Shown one piece after another: positions 17,501-27,256 of a DNA stretch of 64,000 nucleotides (positions within the stretch are counted from its first letter, which is position 1; the number at the start of each line of letters is the position of its first letter). The stretch comes from Bacilli bacterium (GTDB taxonomy: Bacteria; Bacillota_I; Bacilli_A; RF39; UBA660): positions 1 to 64,000 of the forward strand of contig JAFQQQ010000009.1 of NCBI GenBank assembly GCA_017410525.1, in the 5' to 3' direction. The position numbers and the translations under genes are program-made. Below the pieces are notes generated by a model that ran no database searches, had not been told where the DNA came from, and saw only the letters and a list, made by a program, of their open reading frames with translations.

Positions 17501-18451
17501 TTATACAAATAGATAAATATAGTAAACAATAACAACTATCAGCATTATTATGCCTTCTCTTCTTGTAAGTTCTTTATCACTTCTACCAAATATAAATAAT
17601 AATAACCCCGCTAAAAGTACAACAATTAAATCCACAAGATTAAAAGCGCCAGAAGATACTGTCCCAAAAATTGTTATTGGCAACCCTAATACAACACATA
17701 TATTAAATATATTAGTACCAATTATATTCCCTATAGCCATATCAAACTCACCTTTTTTAGCTGATACTAAAGTAATTGTTAATTCAGGCAAACTTGTTCC
17801 TATAACTATTATTGTCATTGCTATTATCTTTTGAGAAACATTTAGAGATTCAGCTATATAAACTGCACTATCTACAATAAAATCACTTGTAATAATTATC
17901 CCTATTATAGATAATATTGTCCTCAATATTGCTTCTTTTCTATCGTATCTAGGTTTGTCTTGAAAAAAATCTCTTTGTTTTTTTACAATGGAAAAAATAT
18001 ATACACAAAAAGTTATAAACCATATAAGAAGCACAATTCCATCTGCTCTACTTAAACTATTTTTTAAATCACTACTAAATAAAGAGTCATTTATTAAGAA
18101 AAAGAATGCTGAGGTTATAATTAATAATAAAGGTAGTTCTTTTCTTACCGTTCTTTCTTTTAATCTAATAGGTTTAACTATAGCAGATACCCCTATAATA
18201 AGTAGAATATTTATTATACAACTACCTATTATATTAGCAAGAGTCATTTCTGCATTTTTAGATGCAATACTATTAAAAGAGATCGCTAGTTCCGGAGCAC
18301 ACGTACAAAAAGCAGCTATTGTAAGAGCAATTACCATTTTAGATACTTTAAAACTTTCTGCAATAGCGGTTGCTGCATCTACAAACGTGTCTGATAATTT
18401 AATAATTAAATATAACGAAACTAATAATATTATTATACTAAGTAGTAACAT
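17501..18451 (-). CDS. Calcium/sodium antiporter (CaCA family, YrbG-like)
   Basis: This protein of about 316 residues has ten or so helices in two inverted halves. Each half carries the family's alpha-repeat: AFCTCAPELAISFNSIASK with GSCIINILLIIGVS, then GTSLPELTITLVSAKKGE with GNIIGTNIFNICVVLGL. It exchanges cations, probably Ca2+ for Na+ or H+, across the membrane. I start at the ATG at 18451 because AGGTGATTTG precedes it; a TTG one codon earlier is less likely. It is monocistronic, ending at the cassette-borne terminator. Confidence 0.93.
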   Translation of the reverse strand: MLLLSIIILLVSLYLIIKLSDTFVDAATAIAESFKVSKMVIALTIAAFCTCAPELAISFNSIASKNAEMTLANIIGSCIINILLIIGVSAIVKPIRLKERTVRKELPLLLIITSAFFFLINDSLFSSDLKNSLSRADGIVLLIWFITFCVYIFSIVKKQRDFFQDKPRYDRKEAILRTILSIIGIIITSDFIVDSAVYIAESLNVSQKIIAMTIIVIGTSLPELTITLVSAKKGEFDMAIGNIIGTNIFNICVVLGLPITIFGTVSSGAFNLVDLIVVLLAGLLLFIFGRSDKELTRREGIIMLIVVIVYYIYLFV

Positions 18452-18502
18452 CAAATCACCTATCTATATATAAATAGTATAACACATTTTTTGGTTTTAT
18501 AT

Positions 18503-19763
<1,261 letters not shown>

Positions 19764-21095
19764 CTATTCTAAACTATTTACTGCCTCTTTAAATGTTTCT
19801 CCCCTTTTTTCAAAATCATCAAATTGATCCCAAGACGCGCATGCTGGGCTTAAAAGTATTGTATCTCCTCCATTAGAAATGTTATAAGCAAACCTAGTAG
19901 CTTCTTCTAATGTGTCAACAACTGTACAATCTATTTTACATTCATCTGCAAACTCTTTTATTCTGTTTTTTGTTTCTCCATAACAAACTATATGAGTTAC
20001 ATAAGTTAAATCATCTTTTAAGTCTTGAAAAGAATGTCCCCTGTCTAAACCGCCTAACAAAAGTACTACTGGTGTATTAAACGCATTAAGAGCAATTTCA
20101 GTAGATTTAACATTAGTGGCTTTTGAATCGTTATAAAAATCCCTACCATTTATTTTAGCAACAAACTCCATACGGTGTTCAACACCTGTAAATTTATTTA
20201 ATACTTCTTTAATTGTTTCATTAGATATTCCTAATTCTTTAGTAGCAATTATAGCACACATAATATTTTCATAATTGTGCATGCCTTTTACTCTTATCTC
20301 ATTTAAATTGATTATCTTTTCATCTTTATAGTAGATAGTGCCATCTTTTATAAAGCAATCTGCTTCCTCAGTACTAGAAAAATATATTTTGTTAGATTTT
20401 ATATCTTTAGTAGATTCATAAGAATCTTTATTTGATTTATTTATTATAGCTATATTTTTACTATTATGATTCATAAATATTCTAAGTTTATGATCTATAT
20501 AATTTTCATAAGTACCAAAGAAATCTATATGCACAGGAACTAAATTAGTAAGTATACTAACATTAGGATTAAAATCATAACAATCATGTAATTGTTGTGC
20601 GGATATTTCAAGTACAACTGCATCATTTATTTCTACTTGTTCCACTATTTGTGATAAAGGATAACCTATATTACCGCCTAAATGAACTCTTTTACCCATG
20701 GCTTTTATAAACTCATAAACAAGCGTTGTTGTAGTTGTTTTACCATTAGCACCTGTTACAGCTATAACAAAAGCATCCTTAGGTAAAAAATGATATGCAA
20801 CTTCTACTTCATTAACTACTTTTATTTCAAGCTCTATAGCCTTTAAAATCAAAGGATGATCATATCTAATCCCTGGGTTTTTTATAACTAAATCAAAACT
20901 AGAATCAATTAAAGATACAGGATCATCGCTTTGTATAAAAGTTACTCCTAATTCTTCTAACTCTTCTATATGCTTAATGTCTTGTTCTTTTTTATCAGTA
21001 ACAAGTATTTTATTATTATACTTACTCAATAATTTAGATACTTCATATCCACTTCTAGCCATTCCAAGTACAAATATTTTTTTATTTTTAAACAT
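19764..21095 (-). CDS. murD: UDP-N-acetylmuramoyl-L-alanine:D-glutamate ligase
   Basis: This 443-residue Mur ligase adds D-Glu to UDP-MurNAc-L-Ala in the cytoplasm. The N-terminal Rossmann domain begins VLGMARSGYEVSKLL, the ATP site is TGANGKTTTTTL, and the C-terminal domain has HRMEFV, the NDSKATN loop and LLLGGLDRG, all characteristic of MurD. GGAGTGATATT precedes the ATG. It lies just upstream of eno and after a lipoprotein gene rather than in a dcw cluster. Confidence 0.98.
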   Translation of the reverse strand: MFKNKKIFVLGMARSGYEVSKLLSKYNNKILVTDKKEQDIKHIEELEELGVTFIQSDDPVSLIDSSFDLVIKNPGIRYDHPLILKAIELEIKVVNEVEVAYHFLPKDAFVIAVTGANGKTTTTTLVYEFIKAMGKRVHLGGNIGYPLSQIVEQVEINDAVVLEISAQQLHDCYDFNPNVSILTNLVPVHIDFFGTYENYIDHKLRIFMNHNSKNIAIINKSNKDSYESTKDIKSNKIYFSSTEEADCFIKDGTIYYKDEKIINLNEIRVKGMHNYENIMCAIIATKELGISNETIKEVLNKFTGVEHRMEFVAKINGRDFYNDSKATNVKSTEIALNAFNTPVVLLLGGLDRGHSFQDLKDDLTYVTHIVCYGETKNRIKEFADECKIDCTVVDTLEEATRFAYNISNGGDTILLSPACASWDQFDDFEKRGETFKEAVNSLE

Positions 21096-21112
21096 AATAT
21101 CACTCCTTTATA

Positions 21113-21562
21113 TTATATGTCACAAATAGCACCCTTAGATTCATAAACTCTAACAATACCACTAGTAGTTAATCTATTTCCTACCACATAATCTTTATCT
21201 ATTTTTTTATCTTGTTCCATTTTCTTTAAATCTACTAGACTTAAATCTATTTTTGATGTTATAGCTACTGCTGTTTCATTATAATTTATAGTATATGTAT
21301 ATCCACCATATAAATCATTTAAATTATAATATTCTAAACTTTTTGATTCATTTAAATAATTTATAATGTCTTCATTTAATGATATATATTGTTCTTTCTT
21401 TTCTATTCTAGTTACAAAATTATCTTTATAATAAATATTATATATTCCTTTCATAGTGTAATTCTGTAAATCATTATCTACTTCTATATTACAAGTAATC
21501 ATTTCTTCTTTATTACAACCTACTAAAAATAAAGCAAATATAAGAATAATTATTTTTTTCAC
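21113..21562 (-). CDS. Lipoprotein, possibly YehR/DUF1307-like
   Basis: This 149-residue protein has a lipoprotein signal (MKKIIILIFALFLVGC; LVGC lipobox, Cys16). The mature part (VTRIEKKEQYISLNEDIINYLNE ... ITSKIDLSLVDLKKM) resembles DUF1307 lipoproteins of the YehR type, whose role is unknown. The match is by eye only. The start is a GTG with GGTGATAGA just upstream. It lies 17 bases before murD and may share its transcript. Confidence 0.7.
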   Translation of the reverse strand: MKKIIILIFALFLVGCNKEEMITCNIEVDNDLQNYTMKGIYNIYYKDNFVTRIEKKEQYISLNEDIINYLNESKSLEYYNLNDLYGGYTYTINYNETAVAITSKIDLSLVDLKKMEQDKKIDKDYVVGNRLTTSGIVRVYESKGAICDI

Positions 21563-21602
21563 TCTATCACCATTTTCATTATATCACTTTTTTTATATAA
21601 AA

Positions 21603-21648
21603 GAAAATAACAGTTAACGCTATTTTACTTATTATTAACTGTTATTTT
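21603..21648 (-). terminator. Terminator overlapping a gene end
   Basis: A 14-bp stem AAAATAACAGTTAA/TTAACTGTTATTTT flanks the stop codon of the gene at 21625. The last codons of that gene form part of the stem. Confidence 0.75.
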
Positions 21649-22068
21649 ACAATTTATTAGTTTATTTACAATTTTTTTATTATATTTTTGTTTACTATCT
21701 ATATTGATTGCAATATCCATAACTTCCCATACAGCAACCCAACCTATTATTAAAATAAGTTCTTTTATTATTTCTGGCTTAGTCAAAGTTGAAACTATTA
21801 AGAATAACATACCTACTATAAATAGTATTACTTGTTTATTATCATAAAACTTATCTATTTTCTTTATATCTTTAATAGAATCTTCTAAACCGCTTTTTAT
21901 AAGTTTATCTATATTTTTTATATCTAATCTAGTATTTACTATAATTTCTACATCATCTTTTACTTTAGCTTCATCAATTAAATATTCAATTAATTCACTA
22001 GAGACTTCATTACTATATTTTTCATATAAATCTCTTTCTCTTCTAATGTTAACTATTATATTTTTCAT
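21625..22068 (-). CDS. Small membrane protein of unknown family
   Basis: I do not recognise this 147-residue protein. The N-terminal ~85 residues are charged and helical (RRERDLYEKYSNEVSSELIEYLIDEAKVKDD). Two adjacent membrane helices (about 86-105 and 113-130) and a short basic tail follow. The layout suggests a cytoplasmic domain tethered to the membrane. The start at 22068 is preceded by GGTGGTAAT; an ATG nine codons earlier has no ribosome site. Confidence 0.65.
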   Translation of the reverse strand: MKNIIVNIRRERDLYEKYSNEVSSELIEYLIDEAKVKDDVEIIVNTRLDIKNIDKLIKSGLEDSIKDIKKIDKFYDNKQVILFIVGMLFLIVSTLTKPEIIKELILIIGWVAVWEVMDIAINIDSKQKYNKKIVNKLINCKITVNNK

Positions 22069-22092
22069 ATTACCACCATAATTATTATAGCA

Positions 22093-22118
22093 CAAAAAAC
22101 AGGTAATTAAAATTACCT
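22093..22118 (-). terminator. Terminator of the CDF transporter gene
   Basis: An 8-bp stem AGGTAATT/AATTACCT is followed by GTTTTTTG on the minus strand. Confidence 0.8.
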
Positions 22119-22129
22119 ATTCATATTTT

Positions 22130-23014
22130 TTACACACTCTTATCCTTACCTACTTCAATTGGATTTACATGTATCACTGTTAAATATATTTCATCAAGTT
22201 TTTTACCTATTTCTTTTTCTAAATCATCAGCTATCTTATGACTTTCAAAAGTAGTTAAATTACCATCTACATAGATTGTAAATGATATTTGATATTTATA
22301 TCCTACGGGAGTTGAATTAAAATGTATAACTTTTTTTATTTCTTCATGAGAGTTTATAATTTCATAAACTTTTTTCTTTGTTTCATCAGATATAGATTTA
22401 TCCATTAAAACATCGTAACTTTCTTTAAATATTTTTAGGGATGTTAAAATCATCCATATAGAAATCAAAGCACCTACTACTCCATCAAACCAATAAACAT
22501 TTAATAGGGTAAGTAAACAAGCAAATAAATTACAAAGTGTTATAACACAGTCATTTCTATGATCTTTAGAATTAGCTTTTATAAGTAAATTATTGTATTT
22601 TTTTGATAATTTATCTGTATATATAAATAAACATAATTTAGTTATGATTGTTACTATACAAACTATTACAAGCCAAATTGAAAATTCATATTTACTATTA
22701 TTGAAAATAGAACTAAATGCATCTTTAAATACAAAAAGTCCCATTAGAATCATAGCTATACTTATTAGCATAGAATAAATATATTCTGCTTTTCCATGTC
22801 CTAAATTGTGATCATCATCACTTGGTATACTAGCAATTTGATTACCTATAAAAGTCATAACACTTGATATTATATCACCCGCACTATTAAATGCATCTGC
22901 TATCATGGCTTGACTATTTGTAATAAATCCTATTGTTGCTTTTATTATAAGTAAAAATAAATTCCCTATTATTCCTAATATACTAGCAATTTTTGCACTC
23001 TTAAATCTTTTCAA
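22130..23014 (-). CDS. Cation diffusion facilitator transporter
   Basis: This CDF-family metal/proton antiporter of about 294 residues has six helices. The metal-site motifs are SQAMIADAFNSAGD in TM2 and NLGHGKAEYIYS in the loop, with KANSKDHRNDC before TM5. The cytoplasmic C-terminal domain ends in VIHVNPIEVGKD. It probably exports Zn, Mn, Fe or Co; the exact ion is not evident. The best start is the TTG at 23014, because AGGTGA lies 5 bases before it inside the upstream gene's last codons; a GTG at 23023 has no such site. It is translationally coupled to the PHP gene. Confidence 0.93.
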   Translation of the reverse strand: MKRFKSAKIASILGIIGNLFLLIIKATIGFITNSQAMIADAFNSAGDIISSVMTFIGNQIASIPSDDDHNLGHGKAEYIYSMLISIAMILMGLFVFKDAFSSIFNNSKYEFSIWLVIVCIVTIITKLCLFIYTDKLSKKYNNLLIKANSKDHRNDCVITLCNLFACLLTLLNVYWFDGVVGALISIWMILTSLKIFKESYDVLMDKSISDETKKKVYEIINSHEEIKKVIHFNSTPVGYKYQISFTIYVDGNLTTFESHKIADDLEKEIGKKLDEIYLTVIHVNPIEVGKDKSV

Positions 23015-23015
23015 A

Positions 23016-23828
23016 TTATTCACCTATATTTTCTATAAAATCAAATTTTTCTATTATGTCTTTACCTATTAGATTATTAACAAATTCTATACATTCTTCA
23101 TACATTCTTATTTGTTCTTTATAATGAGCATCTATACTATATACTACTTTAATATTGTAATTAGAAGCAATCTTCCAAAACTCTTTACAAGGATAATAAA
23201 TCTGTTTTTTCATATTAGATAAATATAAAAAAGCTTCTGTTAAATTAATTTCTAAAGGTATATTATGTTTTTCAGCTGAAGAACAAATTATATGAGCAAC
23301 CCTTTCTTCAATATCACCAAAAGACTCTCTATTTATCATATAAAGATCTGGGTGTGCAATTAAATCAGGAATTTGTTTTTCCATTGCCATATCTAAATAT
23401 TTAGCATAAGTTAAAAGTTCTTCATCAGTAAAATCATGATATCTAAACCTAATTACTTCATTGTCTTTACCTAATATAAAATGTTGACCTAATACTATTC
23501 TATCTGTTTCATTTTTTAATTCTAATAAATCATCTTCTTTATCATGTCTATATTCTACTTCAAAACCAGACTCTATATCTATAATATCTAAATATTTTTC
23601 TTTTAATTTTTTTATGCTTTCTAAATATTCATCTTTATCTTCATATGCCATTCTCATAACTCTTCTATCATCAGTTCCATCTTTATGCGGCATATGATCT
23701 GTAAAAGAAATCTTTTTAAAACCTTTATTTATAAACTCTTTAACAAAATCTTCATCTGTCATTGTACTATCTGCATGACCACATCTAAAAGTATGTCCGT
23801 GATAATTAAAGTTTTGAAGTTTTTTCAT
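23016..23828 (-). CDS. PHP-domain phosphatase, histidinol-phosphatase-like
   Basis: This 270-residue PHP hydrolase has the metal motifs NYHGHTFRCGHAD at the N-terminus, ISFTDHMPHKD, ESGFEVEYR, GQHFIL, DLIAHPDLYM, LEINLTEAFLY and YSIDAHYKEQI in the family order. It resembles HisK/HisJ histidinol-phosphate phosphatases, but no his genes are nearby, so the substrate may be another phosphate ester. AGAGGTGAGTT precedes the ATG. It forms a two-gene unit with the CDF transporter. Confidence 0.88.
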   Translation of the reverse strand: MKKLQNFNYHGHTFRCGHADSTMTDEDFVKEFINKGFKKISFTDHMPHKDGTDDRRVMRMAYEDKDEYLESIKKLKEKYLDIIDIESGFEVEYRHDKEDDLLELKNETDRIVLGQHFILGKDNEVIRFRYHDFTDEELLTYAKYLDMAMEKQIPDLIAHPDLYMINRESFGDIEERVAHIICSSAEKHNIPLEINLTEAFLYLSNMKKQIYYPCKEFWKIASNYNIKVVYSIDAHYKEQIRMYEECIEFVNNLIGKDIIEKFDFIENIGE

Positions 23829-23971
23829 AACTCACCTCTTATATTTTATTCTAAATTAACAATTTATATTATATCACTTAAAGCTTTATTAGTAAATTAA
23901 TTTATTGATTTTATTATTCTTTATTGAGTTTCTTTTATTAAACTTAACAAATTTACAAAAAATATAAAAAT

Positions 23972-23997
23972 GAAAAAAACTCAAATTATTTTGAGTT
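23972..23997 (-). terminator. Terminator of the YunG-Ada gene
   Basis: An AACTCAAA/TTTGAGTT stem with the stop codon in its loop is followed by seven T residues on the minus strand. Confidence 0.8.
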
Positions 23998-24603
23998 CTC
24001 TTTCCATATCTTATATTCTTTTTTCATACAAACACCACATGGTCTATAACCTAGTTCCTGAGCAACTTCTTCGCTTTCAAAGAACACTCTATTTTCTTTA
24101 TAGTGCCCTTTCTTTAACCAATTTAAAACTGATTTGCAATCAAATCTACCATATATTTTAATTTTTTTATTACCACCCATAGTACCAGGTATTTTACTTA
24201 ATACGGTACCACTCTTAGTTAAGAGTTTATAATCTTTTTTACCACACTTAACAAAGTTTTCTTTTACTCTTTCTAAGAGTAACTTATATCTATTCTTTGT
24301 ATCTTCATTAGAAAGTAAATATTCTCTTGTTCTTTCTATTCCTGTTTTATAATTAGGGAGTGTTTTAAATTGAGAAACAGTTAAATCAACTATCTTATCA
24401 TTTATTAAATTATAATAATGACTTCCATATTCGCTTTCACATCTCATGATTTTTCCACCTAAAAAATCATTAAGAACTAAAGCAGTAATAGCACATTGAC
24501 CTAAAGCCTTATTTTCTTCACACCATTTATCTTTTAAAGTAGGATAACAAGTATCCTTACTAAAAGACATACTAACTATTTCACAAACTTCATTTATTAT
24601 CAT
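23986..24603 (-). CDS. YunG-like domain fused to an Ada-type zinc-binding domain
   Basis: This 205-residue protein has two parts. Residues 1-115 resemble YunG: GQC37AITALVLNDFLGG, GSH62YYNL, D73LTVSQF, then LSNEDTKNRYKLLLERV. The Cys-His-Asp order suggests a papain/transglutaminase-like site, though no activity is proven for YunG. Residues ~135-205 resemble the Ada metal-binding domain (IPGTMGGNKKIKIYGRFDC156; FFESEEVAQELGYRPC189GVC192). Only three of the four Cys of classical Ada zinc sites are present. I place the start at 24603, where GGTGTAAT precedes the ATG. Confidence 0.75.
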   Translation of the reverse strand: MIINEVCEIVSMSFSKDTCYPTLKDKWCEENKALGQCAITALVLNDFLGGKIMRCESEYGSHYYNLINDKIVDLTVSQFKTLPNYKTGIERTREYLLSNEDTKNRYKLLLERVKENFVKCGKKDYKLLTKSGTVLSKIPGTMGGNKKIKIYGRFDCKSVLNWLKKGHYKENRVFFESEEVAQELGYRPCGVCMKKEYKIWKENSK

Positions 24604-24644
24604 ATTACACCACAATTTTATCTTATCATTTATAATTATTAAAA

Positions 24645-25502
24645 TCAACTTTTAATCAAAATTATACCTATTATTATAAGTATTCCAGCAATTACTTTTT
24701 TTAATATATCTTTCTTTTCTTTGAGAAAAAAATAACTAACAAAAATATTTAAAATAACTGTTAAACTTGTTAAGGGCGCTACTACACTAACACTACCTAA
24801 CTCATATGATTTTAATTTTGTAATCATCATAAGACTCCATGTAATGCCGGTAACAATGAGTGCGTATTTATTGCAAACTTTGTACTCTTTTACTATATCT
24901 TTAATTTTTATTCTCTCAAACAAAAATATTAATATTATAGGTATTAGAAACGTTAATAAAACATAAAAAGATAAATTAAATTTATTTGAGTTATTAACAT
25001 CTAAGAAAAGTGCAACAGCTAAACACGCATTAGCAATTACTCCACACAACAAATGTTTATTAAATTTAAAGTTTTGTTTTTTATAAAATACAATTATATT
25101 ACTTAAAACAATTAAAAATGAACCTATAATTTTTTTTATTATTAATGGTTCTTTAAAAAACAATACCCCCATAAAAATCATAAAAACTGTAGATATTTGT
25201 TTTAATATTATATATGTAGATGATTCCAGTCCTTTTCTTGAAGTAGTACCTAATCTATCATTTATAGTATAAAAAATAATTGATATAAATAAAAACAAAT
25301 AAACTCTATAATCTGTTACAACTTTGAATTCGAAAAATGGCAATAAAAATATACAAGTAATAACGGATATAAACTGAATTAATATTGTTAAAACTCCATC
25401 ATTGATATTTTTTTTAGTAACTATTTTGTAATTTTGATTAAATATTACGGATACAATTAAATAAATAATTATATAAATTTTAAAATTACTAAATAAAGTC
25501 AT
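24645..25502 (-). CDS. EamA/DMT family transporter
   Basis: This 285-residue protein has ten hydrophobic helices in two repeats. Each repeat ends in the DMT pattern (FFKEPLIIKKIIGSFLIVLSNIIV; YFFLKEKKDILKKVIAGILIIIGIIL). It probably exports or imports small metabolites; the substrate is unknown. AGGTGGTTAT precedes the ATG. A second, divergent EamA gene lies just upstream, but a hairpin near 25590 and a 150-base gap separate them. Confidence 0.88.
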   Translation of the reverse strand: MTLFSNFKIYIIIYLIVSVIFNQNYKIVTKKNINDGVLTILIQFISVITCIFLLPFFEFKVVTDYRVYLFLFISIIFYTINDRLGTTSRKGLESSTYIILKQISTVFMIFMGVLFFKEPLIIKKIIGSFLIVLSNIIVFYKKQNFKFNKHLLCGVIANACLAVALFLDVNNSNKFNLSFYVLLTFLIPIILIFLFERIKIKDIVKEYKVCNKYALIVTGITWSLMMITKLKSYELGSVSVVAPLTSLTVILNIFVSYFFLKEKKDILKKVIAGILIIIGIILIKS

Positions 25503-25633
25503 ATAACCACCTATTTAATTATATAAAAAAAGATTAATTATATTTTATTAATTAATATTTTTTCTATGTTTTTATTACTAATTTAAAACTATATATTAAA
25601 ATATATAGTTCATTTAACACTATATTATAATAC

Positions 25634-25660
25634 AAAGAAAAAGAAAGTGTAACTTTCTTT
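25634..25660 (-). terminator. Terminator of the second EamA gene
   Basis: A 9-bp stem AAAGAAAGT/ACTTTCTTT abuts the stop codon, with mostly T residues after it on the minus strand. Confidence 0.7.
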
Positions 25661-26556
25661 TAACCACTTATTCCTTCACTTATTCCAAGTATTATTATAC
25701 CAAATAGTACTATAAATATAGTTAAATATTCATTTTTATTTAATTTTTCTTTTAAGAATATTCTTGCTAATAATATAGAAACTATACTATACGAAGCAAT
25801 TATAGGTATTGATAAGGTTGAATTAGAGGATACTGCAAAAACATAGAAAAATTGACCTATAGTTTCAAATATACTAGCACCTAACCTATCTTTTTCATTC
25901 TTTATTGCAATTTTTTCTTTCTTTATAAATATTAAATATATAAACAATACTAAACCATATATAAAGAAAGTATATTCATAAGCAATTAAAGCAGCATCTT
26001 CACTTATTAACTGTAATTTATCTAGATATACTGCATCCAAAAAAGTACCCATGCCATCTAGTATACAATATAAAATTGGAAATATTAAAGCAATTAGACC
26101 TACCACTTTTTTAGAATAATTCTTTTTTTCTTCACTATTATTTTTTTCTACTATAGATAGCGCTAATACACCTATAAATATTATAAATATTCCAATAATA
26201 TCTAATAAACCTAATGTTTCTCTAAAAATTATAAGTAATAACAAGCTAGTTATAACTCCTGAACAGTTTTGTATTGGAGATGATATAGAAAGTTGTAAAT
26301 ATCTTAACCCTTTATATCCTATTATCATAGATAATATATAGAAAAATGATACAGGTAAATATTTAATAATATCCAAAAAATTAAAGTTTATATCTTTCAT
26401 AATTATATATATTGTAGCATATATCCCCATTACAAAGCCAACCATTATACCAGTTTTTAAATGACTATATTTATCTTTTTCATCTGCACCTTTTTTATAA
26501 AATAAATCAGCTAATGCCCATAATAATAAAGTTATTATCGCATATATAAACCACAT
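25660..26556 (-). CDS. EamA/DMT family transporter
   Basis: This 298-residue ten-helix DMT transporter has both repeats intact: FRETLGLLDIIGIFIIFIGVLAL in the middle and FLKEKLNKNEYLTIFIVLFGIIILG at the end. A conserved-looking SISSPIQNCSGVITSLLLL helix is present. The sequence is quite different from the neighbouring EamA protein, so the pair is not a recent duplication. AGGTGATATT precedes the ATG. The substrate is unknown. Confidence 0.9.
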   Translation of the reverse strand: MWFIYAIITLLLWALADLFYKKGADEKDKYSHLKTGIMVGFVMGIYATIYIIMKDINFNFLDIIKYLPVSFFYILSMIIGYKGLRYLQLSISSPIQNCSGVITSLLLLIIFRETLGLLDIIGIFIIFIGVLALSIVEKNNSEEKKNYSKKVVGLIALIFPILYCILDGMGTFLDAVYLDKLQLISEDAALIAYEYTFFIYGLVLFIYLIFIKKEKIAIKNEKDRLGASIFETIGQFFYVFAVSSNSTLSIPIIASYSIVSILLARIFLKEKLNKNEYLTIFIVLFGIIILGISEGISG

Positions 26557-26587
26557 AATATCACCTATCTTCTCTAAATATTATAAC

Positions 26588-26615
26588 ACAAAAGGAGTAT
26601 TTATCTACTCTTTTT
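26588..26615 (-). terminator. Terminator of the NUDIX gene
   Basis: A GAGTA/TACTC core stem extended by A/T pairs lies just past the stop, with T residues following on the minus strand. Confidence 0.65.
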
Positions 26616-26995
26616 TATTTAATTAAATATTTGGCAAGCGGCATATCAGCTTTAGCTAAATCATAACTAAGTATTTGATCTATTTTTACCCATGCATATT
26701 CTAAATGATCGTGTAATTTAAAATCTCCACTTACATAATCGCATTCATATAATCTTAAATCAATAGTTCTATTTGGATATTCACATATATTATTTGTAAT
26801 AAAATTCTTACATTTGATATCCATTTCAAACTCTTCTTTTATTTCTCTTTCAATAGCACATTCTTCTGTTTCCCCTACTTCAACTTTACCTCCAGGAAAT
26901 TCCCATTTACCATATACATTAGAATCTCCTGTTGAACGTCTAGCTATTAAAACTTTACCATCTTTTTTTATAAGTGCGGCTACTACTGTTATCAT
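26615..26995 (-). CDS. NUDIX hydrolase, MutT-like
   Basis: This 126-residue protein is a single NUDIX domain. The box GGKVEVGETEECAIEREIKEEF fits Gx5Ex7REUxEExGU, with Phe at the last Gly position. The front VVAALIKKDGKVLIARRSTG and the middle GKWEFPGGK are as in MutT/8-oxo-dGTP diphosphatases. It probably cleans oxidised dGTP from the nucleotide pool, although CTP-type activities occur in this group. AAAGGAGATAG precedes the ATG. A small unknown gene lies 17 bases upstream and may share the transcript. Confidence 0.93.
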   Translation of the reverse strand: MITVVAALIKKDGKVLIARRSTGDSNVYGKWEFPGGKVEVGETEECAIEREIKEEFEMDIKCKNFITNNICEYPNRTIDLRLYECDYVSGDFKLHDHLEYAWVKIDQILSYDLAKADMPLAKYLIK

Positions 26996-27012
26996 TTTCT
27001 CTATCTCCTTTT

Positions 27013-27192
27013 TTATTCTATATAATTATTTAAATCAAAGCTGTTTTGTAAAGCAATCTGTTCTAATTTAGAATTAGACGCATTTTCTACGTTATTAAGT
27101 TCAATCGCTGCCATAGGATTATAACACATGGCAGTTCCATAATAATCCATTAGATCACTTCTTAATCTTTCATACTCTATTTCTTTATACAT
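27013..27192 (-). CDS. Small soluble protein of unknown function
   Basis: This 59-residue protein is acidic and mostly helical (EYERLRSDLMDYYGTAMCYNPM, then NASNSKLEQIALQNSFDLNNYIE). I do not recognise it. The pattern of a DYYGTA motif followed by a second helix ending in DLNNY looks like a conserved fold, not random sequence. The start at 27192 has GGAGG 5 bases upstream; an ATG 12 bases earlier overlaps that site. It lies just before the NUDIX gene in the same direction. Confidence 0.7.
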   Translation of the reverse strand: MYKEIEYERLRSDLMDYYGTAMCYNPMAAIELNNVENASNSKLEQIALQNSFDLNNYIE

Positions 27193-27232
27193 ATTATCCT
27201 CCATAAATTACTTATATTTTATATATTAAAAC

Positions 27233-27256
27233 AAAAAAAGTCAATTAAGACTTTTT
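27233..27256 (-). terminator. Terminator of the surface-protein gene
   Basis: An 8-bp stem AAAAAGTC/GACTTTTT contains the stop codon in its loop and is followed by T residues on the minus strand. Confidence 0.75.

Noticed and set aside
23016-23828. Histidine biosynthesis operon
   Set aside because: The PHP protein resembles histidinol phosphatase, but no other his gene is nearby, so pathway assignment is not supported.
24645-26556. Recent tandem duplication of EamA transporter genes
   Set aside because: The two proteins share fold and length but little sequence, so they are old paralogues or separate arrivals.
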